From an uncultured Oscillatoriales cyanobacterium (GTDB taxonomy: Bacteria > Cyanobacteriota > Cyanobacteriia > Cyanobacteriales > Microcoleaceae), in the NCBI GenBank assembly GCA_903893625.1, contig CAITND010000013.1:1-42960 (forward strand): a DNA stretch of 42,960 bases, read 5' to 3'. Of the stretch, positions 1-9,411 are shown piece by piece (positions within the stretch are counted from its first letter, which is position 1; each line of letters starts with the position of its first letter). The notes beneath the pieces were generated by a model. That model was not told the DNA's origin. It saw only the letters and a list, made by a program, of their open reading frames with translations, and ran no database searches. Both the position numbers and the translations under genes were made by a program.

Positions 1-1
1 G

Positions 2-142
2 CTTTTAACAGAACAATTGGCAGGTGATTTTCTCGGAATTTACGAATTGATTATTAAAACTTATGGGTTTTTAATTATTTTAATTATCTCATTTACAGTG
101 TTATTAAAATCATCAATAATTAATTTTAGTTTAAAAAACTAA
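2..142 (+). CDS. C-terminal end of a membrane protein (partial)
   Basis: An open frame enters from the left edge and ends at TAA 140-142, giving 46 residues without a start. The fragment contains a hydrophobic run rich in Ile, Leu and Phe (about residues 16-35) followed by a short polar, basic tail, so it looks like the last transmembrane helix of an integral membrane protein. The family cannot be told from this piece. AT-rich composition matches the neighbouring DNA. Confidence 0.45.
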   Translation, partial: LLTEQLAGDFLGIYELIIKTYGFLIILIISFTVLLKSSIINFSLKN

Positions 143-505
143 AATCTATCTTTATGAAGATTTACAAAAATTAATTAATCCTTTATATTTATCAATAAAT
201 ATAAACATCCGTATTTATACACTAATTATATCAGACGTATTAATAATTAAACTTTATATTTTCCCAAAAAAGCTGTCTCATCGGTATTAGGAGAGTACGG
301 ATTTCCAGAAAATTATTGTAAAACATCTATCCTATTCAGAATTTAATTTTAGAATTAGTATAGATTTAAGGAGGAGTTGAAAGCTGATTTAACCCCTACA
401 ATACAAATAAGGAAATACCCATTAGTCGATTGGCTCTGCTTTTAGGTTAAATTTCTGCTCCCTAAACTCTAAATTTAGCTGTTAAAACCTCAAAAAAGTA
501 AACTT
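143..505. other. AT-rich intergenic region, no gene seen
   Basis: About 360 bases without a credible open frame on either strand. The first 150 bases are strongly AT-rich. No clear terminator or promoter could be assigned. Confidence 0.5.
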
Positions 506-940
506 ATGGCCTCACAACATCAAGTTAAACAATATTTAGCCCACTGGTTTCAGTTAGGTAAAAAGGTGTTGATTCGCAACGGTGCAGAATTTCGCTTACC
601 TCAACTTGTGGTTCAGGGGGAAAGGTATAGCCAAGAGTTTGAAGACTGTTGGAAAGAAATCCTATCTCTCGAATCTGGAGAATGCTATTTGGAAGGCACA
701 GAGGAAACCATTCAAGACTTGCTCTCCTCAAAATGGGAAATCGAAGCCTGTGGGCGGTGTTCCCTCCTGGTTCCCCGCAAAACTGCTGGGATGCCTCCGA
801 GTTGCTGTCCCTGCTTCGATTTACCCACCTGGCCGAATATGGAAGCACCCTTACCTCGTCTTCCGATCAGTACCCGTCTCTATTTATTGAATATTTGCAA
901 CCGACTCACCCACACAACAGAAACAGACAATTGTGAGTAA
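506..940 (+). CDS. conserved cyanobacterial hypothetical protein, zinc-ribbon-like, probably truncated
   Basis: A 144-residue soluble protein starting at ATG 506. The N-terminal sequence (MASQHQVKQYLAHWFQLGK) is of a type I recognise as a cyanobacterium-wide conserved hypothetical family of unknown function. A CxxC pair (C82, C85) and a second cysteine cluster (C100, C101, C103) suggest a small metal-binding ribbon, followed by a Pro-rich stretch. No catalytic motif is visible. The frame closes at TAA 938-940, just before a relic IS200/IS605 right end (957-1011). After that relic the same reading frame reopens and encodes a basic, Trp-rich tail (1028-1138). I infer that the ancestral protein was longer and lost its C-terminus to the insertion. 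The start is supported by family resemblance, not by a clear ribosome binding site. Confidence 0.7.
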   Translation: MASQHQVKQYLAHWFQLGKKVLIRNGAEFRLPQLVVQGERYSQEFEDCWKEILSLESGECYLEGTEETIQDLLSSKWEIEACGRCSLLVPRKTAGMPPSCCPCFDLPTWPNMEAPLPRLPISTRLYLLNICNRLTHTTETDNCE

Positions 941-956
941 GGTTGATTCTGAACCA

Positions 957-1011
957 ATAAGTGGACTCGTTGAACCAAGAATCCACTCGCCTTTAGGCAG
1001 TGGAGTGTCAA
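957..1011 (+). mobile_element. relic right end of an IS200/IS605-family (TnpB) element
   Basis: The segment carries the typical right-end signature: last TnpB codons (VDSLNQES in one frame), a hairpin CCACTcGCC/GGCaGTGG at 983-1003, and the terminal GTGTCAA. The same sequence, diverged, occurs reverse-complemented at 32301-32355. No TnpB coding sequence remains upstream, so this is a solo end or a nearly complete deletion product. Confidence 0.6.
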
Positions 1012-1027
1012 AATAGTTAACAGTTAA

Positions 1028-1138
1028 CAGAAATTCCCACCTAAGTCTTTTATTCATCAAGAAGGGGAGCAAGAAGACCCGCACCCTAAGAGACGTTGGT
1101 ATCGGGATGGATGGCGACCCCAAAAAAACAATTTATAA
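1028..1138 (+). pseudogene. possible severed C-terminal tail of the 506-940 gene
   Basis: After the IS relic the frame used by the 506-940 gene is open again for 36 codons and ends at TAA 1136-1138. It encodes a charged tail with an acidic patch followed by KRRWYRDGWRP, which looks like real coding sequence rather than noise. There is no start codon or ribosome binding site of its own. The identical frame and the position directly behind the relic suggest it was joined to the upstream gene before the insertion. This is inference; no homologue alignment was possible. Confidence 0.35.
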
Positions 1139-1160
1139 ATTATGTGCTAAAATGTAAAAT

Positions 1161-2351
1161 ATGACAGAAAAAGCTTACCGTTACCGCTTCTACCCGAATC
1201 CTGAGCAAGAAGACTTGTTGAGGAAAACATTGGGTTGTGTTCGATTAATCTATAACAAAGCACTAGCAGAACGAACCCAAGCGTGGTATGAACGGGAAGA
1301 ACGAGTGAGCTATTCTCAAACGTCTTCCATGCTGACAGCATGGAAAAAGCAAGAAGAACTAAACTTTCTGAATGATGTTAGTTCCGTTCCGCTTCAGCAA
1401 GGATTGAGACATCTGCAAACCGCTTTTACTAACTTCTTTGCTGGTCGGGCTAAATATCCGAACTTCAAGAAAAAACGCCAGGGAGGTAGTGCAGAATTCA
1501 CTCAATCTGCGTTTACTTATAAAAATGGTGAAGTCTATTTAGCTAAGAGTAAACAACCTTTAGCAATTCGCTGGAGTCGTCAACTCCCAAAAGGATGTCA
1601 ACCCTCAACTATAACAGTTAAACTAGACCCTAGTGGTCGATGGTTTGTCTCCTTAAGAATTGATGATCCAACGAATAACAAATTAGAGCCCATCGATAAA
1701 AATATTGGCATTGATTTGGGAATTTCCAGTCTGTTTACAACATCTGACGGGGTGAAGGTTGCCAACCCCAAAAACTTTCATAAGTTATATAAAAAACTTC
1801 GACTTGCTCAAAAATCTTTGAGTCAGAAAACCAAAGGCTCAAAAAATCGAGAAAAAGCCCGAAAGAAAGTAGCCCGAATTCACGCCAAAATTACCGATTG
1901 TAGACGGGATCACACTCATAAACTAACAACTCAACTGATTCGAGAAAATCAAACGATAGTCGTTGAGGATTTAGCGGTTAGAAATCTGGTCAAAAATCCT
2001 AAATTAGCCAGAGCAATTAGTGATCCTAACTGGGCCGAACTTGTCCGTCAATTAACCTATAAGGCTGAGTGGTACGGGCGAAAATTGATTAAAATAGATC
2101 GATGGTTTCCGAGTTCAAAACGTTGTGGAAACTGTGGACATATTGTGGAAAAATTGCCGTTAAATATCAGGGAATGGGATTGTCCTAATTGCGGGATACA
2201 CCATGACCGTGATATTAATGCAGCAAATAACATTTTGGCGGCAGGGCTTGCCGTGTCAGTCTGTGGAGCGACTGTAAGACCGGAACAGAGTAAGTCTGTT
2301 AAGGCAGGTGCGAAAACCCGAAAGGGACGGAAACAGAAACCCAAGTCGTGA
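1161..2351 (+). CDS. tnpB: RNA-guided endonuclease TnpB (OrfB)
   Basis: A 396-residue protein with the full TnpB architecture: an N-terminal helix-turn-helix/wedge region (residues 1-170), a split RuvC nuclease domain with the acidic triad D185 (GIDLG), E269 (VVED) and D351 (HDRDINAANN), and a four-cysteine zinc finger (C322, C325, C341, C344) inserted before the last RuvC segment. A basic tail (residues 378-396) overlaps the expected guide-RNA region. Length and motifs are those of intact TnpB proteins, so it is probably active. TnpB nucleases use an RNA made from the 3' end of the element to cut DNA next to a short motif and so help the element persist. No tnpA is nearby, so movement would need a partner elsewhere. 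The ATG at 1161 gives the usual N-terminus (YRYRFYPNPEQ). Confidence 0.92.
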   Translation: MTEKAYRYRFYPNPEQEDLLRKTLGCVRLIYNKALAERTQAWYEREERVSYSQTSSMLTAWKKQEELNFLNDVSSVPLQQGLRHLQTAFTNFFAGRAKYPNFKKKRQGGSAEFTQSAFTYKNGEVYLAKSKQPLAIRWSRQLPKGCQPSTITVKLDPSGRWFVSLRIDDPTNNKLEPIDKNIGIDLGISSLFTTSDGVKVANPKNFHKLYKKLRLAQKSLSQKTKGSKNREKARKKVARIHAKITDCRRDHTHKLTTQLIRENQTIVVEDLAVRNLVKNPKLARAISDPNWAELVRQLTYKAEWYGRKLIKIDRWFPSSKRCGNCGHIVEKLPLNIREWDCPNCGIHHDRDINAANNILAAGLAVSVCGATVRPEQSKSVKAGAKTRKGRKQKPKS

Positions 2352-2403
2352 GTCTTGGGAATCCCGCACCATTAGCAAAGCTTTGGTGTTGGGAGGATGT
2401 CAA
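2250..2403 (+). ncRNA. predicted omega (right-end) guide RNA scaffold of the TnpB element
   Basis: In TnpB elements the 3' part of the gene plus the right end form the guide RNA scaffold, and the guide is the host sequence immediately downstream. Here the scaffold would end at GGATGTCAA (2395-2403) and the guide would begin at about 2404. Limits at the 5' side are a guess. The call rests on the right-end hairpin and family knowledge, not on transcript data. Confidence 0.4.
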
Positions 2404-2458
2404 GGAAATCAAGACGGTATTGTCTGCAACGCCCCAGCTTGATTCAGATTCACCCAAG

Positions 2459-4522
2459 ATGACCATTACCCAACTCCAACCGAATAACTCAGTTTCTCCT
2501 GCAACCATTGATGTTTCCTCAGAGTTTGTTGAGGAACATCACCGTCTACCTCAACCGCCAGAGGGGACAACCCAGGATGAATCTCATCAACCTGCATTAC
2601 GCTATGATCCCGTTGCCATTGCAGATTATTACCGTTCCCGTGTCTTCCAAGTGTGGGGACGCCTGTTAAGCATTATTTGGAAATTTGGTTCCTTTGCCTT
2701 GGGAGTATGGTTAGATCGCAAACAAGGCAAAAAGGTTAAAGCGGATCGCCAACGAGCCATTCAACTGCGAACTACCTTAACAGAACTTGGCCCTGCATTT
2801 ATTAAAGTGGGACAGGCGTTATCGACCCGACCCGATTTAGTTCCGCCTTTATATTTAGAAGAATTAACAAAATTACAAGATCAACTGCCTCCCTTTCCGA
2901 ATGAACTTGCCTATCAATTTATTGAAGAAGAATTAGGCGATCGCCCGGAAAATATCTATGCAGAATTAAGTCCTGATCCTTTAGCTGCCGCCTCCTTAGG
3001 ACAGGTTTATAAAGGCAAATTAAAAACAGGCGAAATCGTGGCGGTGAAAGTTCAGCGTCCGGGGTTATCCGAAAATATTGCTCTGGATATTTATCTTTTA
3101 CGAACCTTAGCTCAGTGGGCGAAGAAAACCTTTAAGTTTATTCGCAGTGATTTAGTCGCCATCATGGATGAATTTGGGGGTCGCATTTATGAAGAAATGG
3201 ACTACAACCATGAAGGCCGAAATGCTGAACGATTTAGACAACTTTACGGCAATATTCAAGATATTTATGTGCCTCGAATTTATTGGGATTATACGGGACG
3301 CCGAGTGTTAACAATGGAGTGGATTAACGGTTCTAAATTAACGAATTTAGAAGAAGTTACCGCCCAAGGCATTGATGCTCGTTACTTAATTGAAGTCGGG
3401 GTGCAATGTTCCTTAAGACAATTATTAGAACATGGGTTTTTCCATGCTGATCCCCATCCGGGTAATTTATTAGCCAGTCCCGATGGCAAATTAGTTTATC
3501 TGGATTTTGGCATGATGAGCGAGGTTAAACCCTATCAACGCTATGGGTTATTAGAAGCCGTTGTACATTTAGTGAATCGAGATTTTGAAGGGTTAGCAAA
3601 AGATTATGTCAAGTTGGAATTTTTAACCCCTGATACCGATTTAACTCCGATTATTCCGGCTTTAGAAAAAGTCTTTAATAATGCGTTAGGGGCGAGTGTT
3701 GCCGAACTAAACTTTAAGAGTATTACGGATCAACTCTCAGAATTAATGTATGATTATCCTTTCCGAGTTCCGGCTTACTATGCGTTAATTATTCGGTCTT
3801 TAGTGACATTAGAAGGGATTGCGATTAATGTTGATCCCAACTTTAAAGTTTTAAGTAAAGCCTATCCTTATGTTGCCAAACGATTGTTAACTGATCCTTC
3901 GGTTGAGTTAAGAACATCTTTAAAAGATTTATTATTTAAAGATGGATCATTTCGGTGGAATCGGTTAGAAAATTTACTCAAAAATGCTCAACATAGTGAT
4001 GATTATGATATTAACGAAGTGTTGAATCAAACCATCGATTTCTTATTCTCAGAACGGGGGGAATTTATTCGGGAACAGTTAGCCCATGAATTTGTTAAAA
4101 GCATTGATACAGCTTCTCGCAATGCCTTAACAACGGCTCAATCTAAAGTGGCTGAATGGATGGGAGTAAAAGTTGCCTCGACTCCTGCAAAAGAAGTTAA
4201 ACTAACCCCCGATCAAAATAACTTAGAACACCTGCAACGGATTGTTAATATTCTCCAAGAAACAAAAGGGTTTGATCCCCTGTTATTATTGCAGCGTGTT
4301 CCTAGTTTAATCGTTAAACCGGAAGTGCAACATCTAAGTCAAAAAGTAGCCGGGGAATTAGCGCAACGGGCAGCAGCAAGACTGATTCGGGAATTATTTT
4401 TATCCTCTGATTCCCTAATTTCTGAGGATAATCAACTGGAGTCTAATCTTGAAGAAAACGGACATTCTGTTAATGGCAAATCAGTCTCCAAACAACCCTT
4501 ATCTCTACCGCCGAGTCGTTAA
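2459..4522 (+). CDS. ABC1/AarF/UbiB-family atypical protein kinase
   Basis: With the ATG at 2459 the protein has 687 residues. ABC1 signatures appear in order: the KxGQ motif (KVGQ, 116-119), the Ala-rich loop replacing the Gly-rich loop (AAASLGQVY, 177-185), the ATP-anchoring Lys (VAVKVQ, K197), the catalytic HADPHPGNL (329-337) and DFG (349-351). Family members associate with membranes and support isoprenoid-quinone or tocopherol metabolism; cyanobacteria and plastids have several, with poorly known targets. The frame is open further upstream to a GTG at 2348, but that extension reads through the right end of the neighbouring insertion sequence, so I reject it. A Ser/Asn-rich linker and a helical C-terminal region follow the kinase core. 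The insertion sequence ends only 55 bp before the start codon and may have replaced the native promoter. A probable terminator follows at 4525-4572. Confidence 0.9.
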   Translation: MTITQLQPNNSVSPATIDVSSEFVEEHHRLPQPPEGTTQDESHQPALRYDPVAIADYYRSRVFQVWGRLLSIIWKFGSFALGVWLDRKQGKKVKADRQRAIQLRTTLTELGPAFIKVGQALSTRPDLVPPLYLEELTKLQDQLPPFPNELAYQFIEEELGDRPENIYAELSPDPLAAASLGQVYKGKLKTGEIVAVKVQRPGLSENIALDIYLLRTLAQWAKKTFKFIRSDLVAIMDEFGGRIYEEMDYNHEGRNAERFRQLYGNIQDIYVPRIYWDYTGRRVLTMEWINGSKLTNLEEVTAQGIDARYLIEVGVQCSLRQLLEHGFFHADPHPGNLLASPDGKLVYLDFGMMSEVKPYQRYGLLEAVVHLVNRDFEGLAKDYVKLEFLTPDTDLTPIIPALEKVFNNALGASVAELNFKSITDQLSELMYDYPFRVPAYYALIIRSLVTLEGIAINVDPNFKVLSKAYPYVAKRLLTDPSVELRTSLKDLLFKDGSFRWNRLENLLKNAQHSDDYDINEVLNQTIDFLFSERGEFIREQLAHEFVKSIDTASRNALTTAQSKVAEWMGVKVASTPAKEVKLTPDQNNLEHLQRIVNILQETKGFDPLLLLQRVPSLIVKPEVQHLSQKVAGELAQRAAARLIRELFLSSDSLISEDNQLESNLEENGHSVNGKSVSKQPLSLPPSR

Positions 4523-4524
4523 AC

Positions 4525-4572
4525 TGTTAGGGGCGTAAATTTAAGCGCACACCCCCAACAAATCCGGTTTTT
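4525..4572 (+). terminator. candidate terminator after the ABC1 kinase gene
   Basis: An imperfect stem pairs TGTTaGGGG (4525-4533) with CCCCcAACA (4552-4560), and a T run follows at about 4566-4570. It lies between two converging genes. Confidence 0.35.
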
Positions 4573-4590
4573 ATAGGAGGTGTGGAGAGT

Positions 4591-5232
4591 TCACTTTAAC
4601 GCATCCTTTAACGCACTCCGCGCGGCTAAATGGTTGCGGGTTGAAGTTAAAATCTCCACTTCCCGATCCAAACGGGCGACGGTATCCAGCATTTCTAATA
4701 GGGTTTGTTGTTCGGTTGCGACTCCATAGAGATTACTCGCCACCCAATAGGAGAGTTCTGTGGGTAAATCAGGAATATCATCAGGAAGTTCAATATTTTG
4801 TTCCATCAACTTTCCTGATAGATGAGCCACATCGCGCAATAAACGCTCCACTTCCGTTGCTAGGGGTCTTAAATCTTGTTGGGGGGGTTCATCTTCAATC
4901 CATTCTACCAAACCCACCAGATAAGGTTTTTCCCGAACCGCTTCTAATACCCGAAATCGTTGCTGTCCTAACGTCAGCATTTTTATCCGATCATCGGGTA
5001 AACGTTGGTATTGGACAATTTCCGCACAGCAACCCACAGAAGCTACTTGGCCTTGATTCGGATCAAACATCAATACCCCAAAACGGCGATCCGTATTCAG
5101 GATAGTATTCATCATAATCCGATAGCGAAACTCAAAAATATGCAGGGGCAGGGGTCTACCCGGAAATAGAACCACTTCCGGTAGAGGAAATAGAGGAAGT
5201 TCTCGAACCGCAATTGAGGAATATGATGCCAT
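4591..5232 (-). CDS. LON N-terminal-like substrate-binding domain protein
   Basis: A 213-residue protein made almost wholly of the LON substrate-binding fold. The N-terminal signature LPLFPLPEVVLFPGRPLPLH and the following FEFRYR are typical, as is the FGV...VGCCAEI strand region. It has neither the AAA+ nor the peptidase domain of Lon, so it is not a protease. Free-standing LON-domain proteins are common in cyanobacteria and often lie beside the str operon, as here. Their exact job is unknown; a role in substrate recognition or protein quality control is plausible. A terminator (5347-5394) separates it from rpsJ, and an AT-rich -10-like box (5311-5316) suggests its own transcription. A C-terminal helical segment (about 165-213) is rich in Leu and charged residues. 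Confidence 0.88.
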   Translation of the reverse strand: MASYSSIAVRELPLFPLPEVVLFPGRPLPLHIFEFRYRIMMNTILNTDRRFGVLMFDPNQGQVASVGCCAEIVQYQRLPDDRIKMLTLGQQRFRVLEAVREKPYLVGLVEWIEDEPPQQDLRPLATEVERLLRDVAHLSGKLMEQNIELPDDIPDLPTELSYWVASNLYGVATEQQTLLEMLDTVARLDREVEILTSTRNHLAARSALKDALK

Positions 5233-5310
5233 TGTCCGTTAAATAAAACCTATTCACAACGACGGATAACGAAACAAATCTAGTACAGTAATACTATTGC
5301 TTGTGCCGGG

Positions 5311-5316
5311 ATTATA
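5311..5316 (-). promoter_or_regulatory. possible -10 box for the LON-domain gene
   Basis: Read on the minus strand this is TATAAT, about 80 bp before the start codon and downstream of the str terminator. No good -35 hexamer at 17 bp is seen, so the assignment is tentative. Confidence 0.3.
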
Positions 5317-5346
5317 ACAGATCTTCGCTATCAATTTCTGAATATC

Positions 5347-5394
5347 AAAAAACCCACTCAAAACCCGTATTGAAAGGTTAGGTTGAGTAGGTTT
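5347..5394 (-). terminator. rho-independent terminator after rpsJ
   Basis: On the minus strand AAACCTACTCAA (5394-5383) pairs with TTGAGTGGGTTT (5361-5350) with one G-T pair, giving a 12-bp stem that runs into six T residues (5352-5347). It lies about 45 bp after the rpsJ stop and marks the end of the str operon. Confidence 0.7.
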
Positions 5395-5438
5395 AGAACA
5401 TTTCAAGAAGATGGGTGAAATCCATCAACCGTTGGAGC

Positions 5439-5756
5439 TTAGAGTTTTACTTCAATATCAACTCCAGCAGGTAAATCCAATTTCATCAAAGCATCAATGG
5501 TTTTAGAAGAAGGCTGATAAATATCGATAATCCGACGATGGGTACGAGTCTCGAAGTGTTCCCGTGAATCTTTATCGACGTGGGGAGAACGCAATAAGCA
5601 GTAAATCCGGCGTTTTGTGGGTAAAGGAATCGGCCCAATAGCAGTAGCGCTAGTACGATTAGCCGTATCTACAATCTTCTCGCAGGAGGTATCGAGTAAA
5701 CGGCGATCAAACGCTTTGAGACGAATCCGAATTTTTTGCTGTTGAATAGTAGCCAT
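5439..5756 (-). CDS. rpsJ: 30S ribosomal protein S10
   Basis: A 105-residue protein of the normal S10 length. The sequence [21 protein letters not shown] at the N-terminus, [19 protein letters not shown] in the middle and [12 protein letters not shown] at the end are diagnostic. S10 is part of the 30S head and, as NusE, also takes part in antitermination. It is the last gene of the rpsL-rpsG-fusA-tuf-rpsJ cluster, the arrangement usual in cyanobacteria, where S10 has moved from the S10 operon to the str operon. A clear terminator follows. Confidence 0.98.
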   Translation of the reverse strand: MATIQQQKIRIRLKAFDRRLLDTSCEKIVDTANRTSATAIGPIPLPTKRRIYCLLRSPHVDKDSREHFETRTHRRIIDIYQPSSKTIDALMKLDLPAGVDIEVKL

Positions 5757-5904
5757 TTTGTGTTCAGTTGTCTAGGTTCAGGATAACGGATCTGATTATT
5801 GATTAATCAGTGCATCTTCACAGACAGAAGGTGCAGAAGAGGGAATCAAACTGCTCCACTTTTCCGCAACCTTACCATCAACATTGAAGATTTAATTCTG
5901 GAGC

Positions 5905-7134
5905 TTACTTAATAATTTTGGACACAACACCCGCTCCAACGGTACGGCCACCTTCGCGGATAGCAAAGCGCATCCCTTGTTCAATCGCGATCGGGTTGAT
6001 CAGTTCCACGGTCATTTTAATCCGGTCTCCTGGCATGACCATTTCCGCCTCTTTACCTTCATCTGAGGTAAATGTTTTAATGCTTCCGGTAACATCTGTT
6101 GTCCGTACATAGAACTGAGGACGATAACCAGGGAAGAACGGAGTTTTACGACCACCTTCTTCTGCCTTCAAGACATAGACTTCTGATTCAAACTCGGTGT
6201 GAGGAGTGATCGAACCGGGTTTGGCAATCACCATTCCCCGTTCAATATCCTCTTTTTGAATCCCCCGCAGCAGCAGACCTGCGTTGTCCCCTGCCATCCC
6301 TTCATCCAGACTCTTCTTGAACATTTCTATCCCCGTGACGGTGGTAGAACGAGTGTCTTTAATTCCAACCAGCTGAACGGTGTCACCGACTTTGACTTTA
6401 CCCCGTTCAATCCGACCAGTGGCCACTGTACCCCGTCCGGTAATGGAGAAGACATCTTCAACGGCCATCAGGAAAGGTTTGTCAATATCACGCTCAGGAG
6501 TGGGGATATAGGAATCCACTTCTTCCATCAGCTTGTAGATTTTATCAACCCAGTCATTTGTACCTTTTTTGGTTTTGGGATCTTTTACCATTGCATCCAG
6601 GGCTTCTTTAGCAGATCCAGCCACAATGGGGATATTGTCACCATCGAAGTCGTAGGAGCTTAACAGTTCCCGCACTTCCAGTTCCACCAGTTCTAACAGT
6701 TCCGCATCATCCACCATGTCTTCTTTGTTCAGGAAGACAACAATATTGGGAACCCCAACTTGTTTGGCCAAGAGGATGTGTTCACGGGTTTGAGGCATGG
6801 GGCCATCCGCAGCAGACACCACTAAAATCGCACCGTCCATCTGGGCAGCACCAGTGATCATGTTTTTCACATAGTCAGCGTGACCGGGACAATCAACGTG
6901 AGCATAGTGACGGGCTTCGGTTTCATACTCAACGTGAGCCGTATTGATTGTGATCCCCCGTGCTTTTTCTTCGGGTGCTGCATCAATTTCATCATATTTT
7001 TTAGCGGTGGCTTGGCCCAGAGCCGCCAAAGTCATGGTAATTGCAGCCGTTAAAGTAGTTTTACCGTGGTCAACGTGACCAATGGTACCGATGTTAACGT
7101 GGGGTTTGTTCCGTTCAAATTTTGCGCGTGCCAT
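5905..7134 (-). CDS. tuf: translation elongation factor Tu
   Basis: A 409-residue GTPase. The G1 motif GHVDHGKT (residues 19-26), G3 DCPGHADY, and G4 NKED are intact, followed by the two beta-barrel domains and the C-terminal VGAGVVSKI. It delivers aminoacyl-tRNA to the ribosomal A site. It has the roughly ten-residue insertion ([14 protein letters not shown] region) typical of cyanobacterial and plastid EF-Tu. It lies 148 bp before rpsJ and 133 bp after fusA in the same orientation and is most likely co-transcribed with them. Confidence 0.98.
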   Translation of the reverse strand: MARAKFERNKPHVNIGTIGHVDHGKTTLTAAITMTLAALGQATAKKYDEIDAAPEEKARGITINTAHVEYETEARHYAHVDCPGHADYVKNMITGAAQMDGAILVVSAADGPMPQTREHILLAKQVGVPNIVVFLNKEDMVDDAELLELVELEVRELLSSYDFDGDNIPIVAGSAKEALDAMVKDPKTKKGTNDWVDKIYKLMEEVDSYIPTPERDIDKPFLMAVEDVFSITGRGTVATGRIERGKVKVGDTVQLVGIKDTRSTTVTGIEMFKKSLDEGMAGDNAGLLLRGIQKEDIERGMVIAKPGSITPHTEFESEVYVLKAEEGGRKTPFFPGYRPQFYVRTTDVTGSIKTFTSDEGKEAEMVMPGDRIKMTVELINPIAIEQGMRFAIREGGRTVGAGVVSKIIK

Positions 7135-7267
7135 TTTGAGTTAAAAATTGAAAGTTTTCAAGAAAAATAGTTGAGGGAAGAAGACAGGTATCAGGTGTTG
7201 GCGATTGGCTGTTAACCACCCCCTTTAATTTGAGGGAGCCAAAACCTGACAACCCGCGATTGTTGAT

Positions 7268-9343
7268 TTAGTTGCCTTTGTTCTTAGCAACAATAGCTTC
7301 AGCAACGCTACGAGGAACTTCCTCATAGTGACTGAACTCCATTGTGAAAATGCCTCGACCTTGGGTTTTGGAGCGAATGTCGGTTGCATAACCAAACATT
7401 TCTGCTAAAGGAACCTTAGCGGTAACTTTGGCAAGACCTTGTTCGGTTCCTTGACCCTCGATTTGGCCTCGGCGAGAGTTGAGGTCTCCAATCACGTTAC
7501 CAATAAAGTCTTCTGGTACTTCTACCTCAACCTTCATCATGGGCTCTAACAAGACGGGTTTAGCCTTATTAGCCGCTGCTTTCAACGCCATAGAACCAGC
7601 GATCTTGAAAGCCATTTCTGAGGAGTCTACATCGTGGTAAGAGCCATCCACCAGAGTTGCTTTCAAGTCAATCAGAGGATAACCCGCAACCACACCTGTT
7701 TCGCAGGCTTCTTTCATCCCTTGTTCCGCCGGGTTGATGTACTCTTTGGGTACAGTTCCGCCGACGATTTTGGAAACAAATTCAAACCCGCTACCCGGTT
7801 CACCGGGTTCGAGAGTAATCACAACGTGACCGTATTGGCCTTTACCACCGCTTTGACGGATGAACTTGCCTTCGGCTTTAACCGATTCGCGGATGGTTTC
7901 TCGATAAGCTACCTGGGGTGCACCCACGTTAGCTTCCACTTTGAACTCCCGCAGCATCCGGTCAACCAGAATTTCTAAGTGGAGTTCACCCATCCCCGCA
8001 ATCACCGTTTGATTCGTCTCAGAATCAACGGAAACCCGGAAGGTGGGATCTTCCTCTGACAAAGATTGCAGGGCTTTGGAAAGTTTTTCCATATCCTGTT
8101 TCGTTTTGGGTTCCACCGCCACGGAAATCACAGGTTCAGGGATAAACAGAGATTCCAAAATAATCGGGTTCGCGTCATCACAGAGGGTATCACCGGTGAG
8201 GGTATCTTTCAAACCCAACGCCGCCCCTAAGTCTCCGGCCCGAAGTTCATCCACTTCAATCCGATCATCAGCTTTGAGAACGATCAAACGGGAAATCCGT
8301 TCTTTCTTATCTTTCGAGGAGTTTAAAACATAGCTCCCCTTTTGCAGAACCCCGGAATAGACCCGAACAAAGGTCAAACGGCCGTAGGGATCAGCCATGA
8401 TCTTAAAGGCTAGAGCCGATAAGGGGGCATTATCATCAGCATAACGGACGTCAATTTCACCATTGGGTAAGGTTCCCTGAATCGGAGGCACTTCCCCCGG
8501 AGCCGGGAGATAGTCAACCACCGCATCTAACAGTTGTTGTACCCCTTTGTTTTTGAAGGCAGAACCACACAGTAAGGGAACGATCGTCCCAGCAACTGTA
8601 CCTTTGCGTAACTGAGTCCGAATTTCTTCGTTGGTTAGTTCTTCTCCTTCGAGGTACTTCTCCATCAGGCGATCATCGGTTTCAGCAACGGACTCCACCA
8701 GTTTCACGCGGTATTCTTCAGCACTCTCTCTGACCGCTTCAGGAATATCATCCGTGATTTCGATATCCGTTCCTTTGTCGTTGGTGTAGACATAAGCTTT
8801 CATCTCCACCAAATCCACTAATCCTTGGAGGTTGTCTTCACTCCCTATCGGGATCTGGATCGGAACTGCATTCGCTCTTAAGCGATCGCGGATTTGTTCA
8901 TAAACTTTGAAGAAATTCGCGCCCGTGCGATCCATCTTGTTCACAAAGACGATCCGAGGAACTTTATAGCGATCGGCTTGTCTCCAAACGGTTTCAGATT
9001 GGGGTTGCACACCACCGACTGAACAAAAGACAGCAATCACACCGTCTAATACCCGCATGGAGCGTTCAACTTCAATGGTGAAGTCAACGTGACCGGGAGT
9101 GTCAATGATATTGATCTTATGATCTTTCCAACTGGTAGTAATCGCGGCAGCCGTGATGGTAATTCCACGCTCCCGCTCTTGAGCCATCCAGTCGGTTACT
9201 GCGGTTCCTTCATGGACTTCGCCCATTTTATGAACCATGCCAGAGTAGAATAAAATCCGCTCTGTTGTGGTTGTCTTGCCCGCATCGATATGGGCTGCAA
9301 TACCAATATTCCGTACTCTCTCAAGCGGGACGGTACGTGCCAC
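7268..9343 (-). CDS. fusA: translation elongation factor G
   Basis: A 691-residue translocase GTPase with G1 AHIDAGKT, G3 DTPGHVDF and G4 NKMD, the switch I region RGITITAA, and domains II-V complete to the C-terminus. It drives ribosomal translocation and, with ribosome recycling factor, subunit splitting. The start codon is GTG (9343-9341), fixed by a very strong ribosome binding site, AAGGAGG, five bases upstream. Gap to rpsG is 68 bp. No unusual substitutions were noticed. Confidence 0.98.
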   Translation of the reverse strand: MARTVPLERVRNIGIAAHIDAGKTTTTERILFYSGMVHKMGEVHEGTAVTDWMAQERERGITITAAAITTSWKDHKINIIDTPGHVDFTIEVERSMRVLDGVIAVFCSVGGVQPQSETVWRQADRYKVPRIVFVNKMDRTGANFFKVYEQIRDRLRANAVPIQIPIGSEDNLQGLVDLVEMKAYVYTNDKGTDIEITDDIPEAVRESAEEYRVKLVESVAETDDRLMEKYLEGEELTNEEIRTQLRKGTVAGTIVPLLCGSAFKNKGVQQLLDAVVDYLPAPGEVPPIQGTLPNGEIDVRYADDNAPLSALAFKIMADPYGRLTFVRVYSGVLQKGSYVLNSSKDKKERISRLIVLKADDRIEVDELRAGDLGAALGLKDTLTGDTLCDDANPIILESLFIPEPVISVAVEPKTKQDMEKLSKALQSLSEEDPTFRVSVDSETNQTVIAGMGELHLEILVDRMLREFKVEANVGAPQVAYRETIRESVKAEGKFIRQSGGKGQYGHVVITLEPGEPGSGFEFVSKIVGGTVPKEYINPAEQGMKEACETGVVAGYPLIDLKATLVDGSYHDVDSSEMAFKIAGSMALKAAANKAKPVLLEPMMKVEVEVPEDFIGNVIGDLNSRRGQIEGQGTEQGLAKVTAKVPLAEMFGYATDIRSKTQGRGIFTMEFSHYEEVPRSVAEAIVAKNKGN

Positions 9344-9411
9344 AGCTACCTCCTTTTTAAACCTTTATTAAGATTTTATACGTTTACGGATATCAGTGCT
9401 ATCCCCAATTT

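Larger units (their letters stand above)
1130..2403 (+). mobile_element. IS200/IS605-superfamily insertion sequence, TnpB only
   Basis: The element contains one intact tnpB gene and no tnpA transposase. The right end is defined by an imperfect hairpin (CCCGCACCA at 2363-2371 with TGGTGTTGGG at 2384-2393) and the terminal GGATGTCAA at 2395-2403, as in cyanobacterial members of this group. The left end is placed only approximately, in the AT-rich sequence just before the gene. There are no terminal inverted repeats or target duplications, as expected for single-strand (peel-and-paste) transposons. It sits between the truncated hypothetical gene and the ABC1 kinase gene. Confidence 0.7.

Noticed and set aside
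884-1123. 79-residue minus-strand frame across the IS relic
   Set aside because: It crosses the relic right end and has no ribosome binding site or recognisable sequence.
2348-2458. GTG-started extension of the ABC1 kinase gene
   Set aside because: The added 37 codons read through the right end of the TnpB element. The ATG at 2459 gives a sensible N-terminus.
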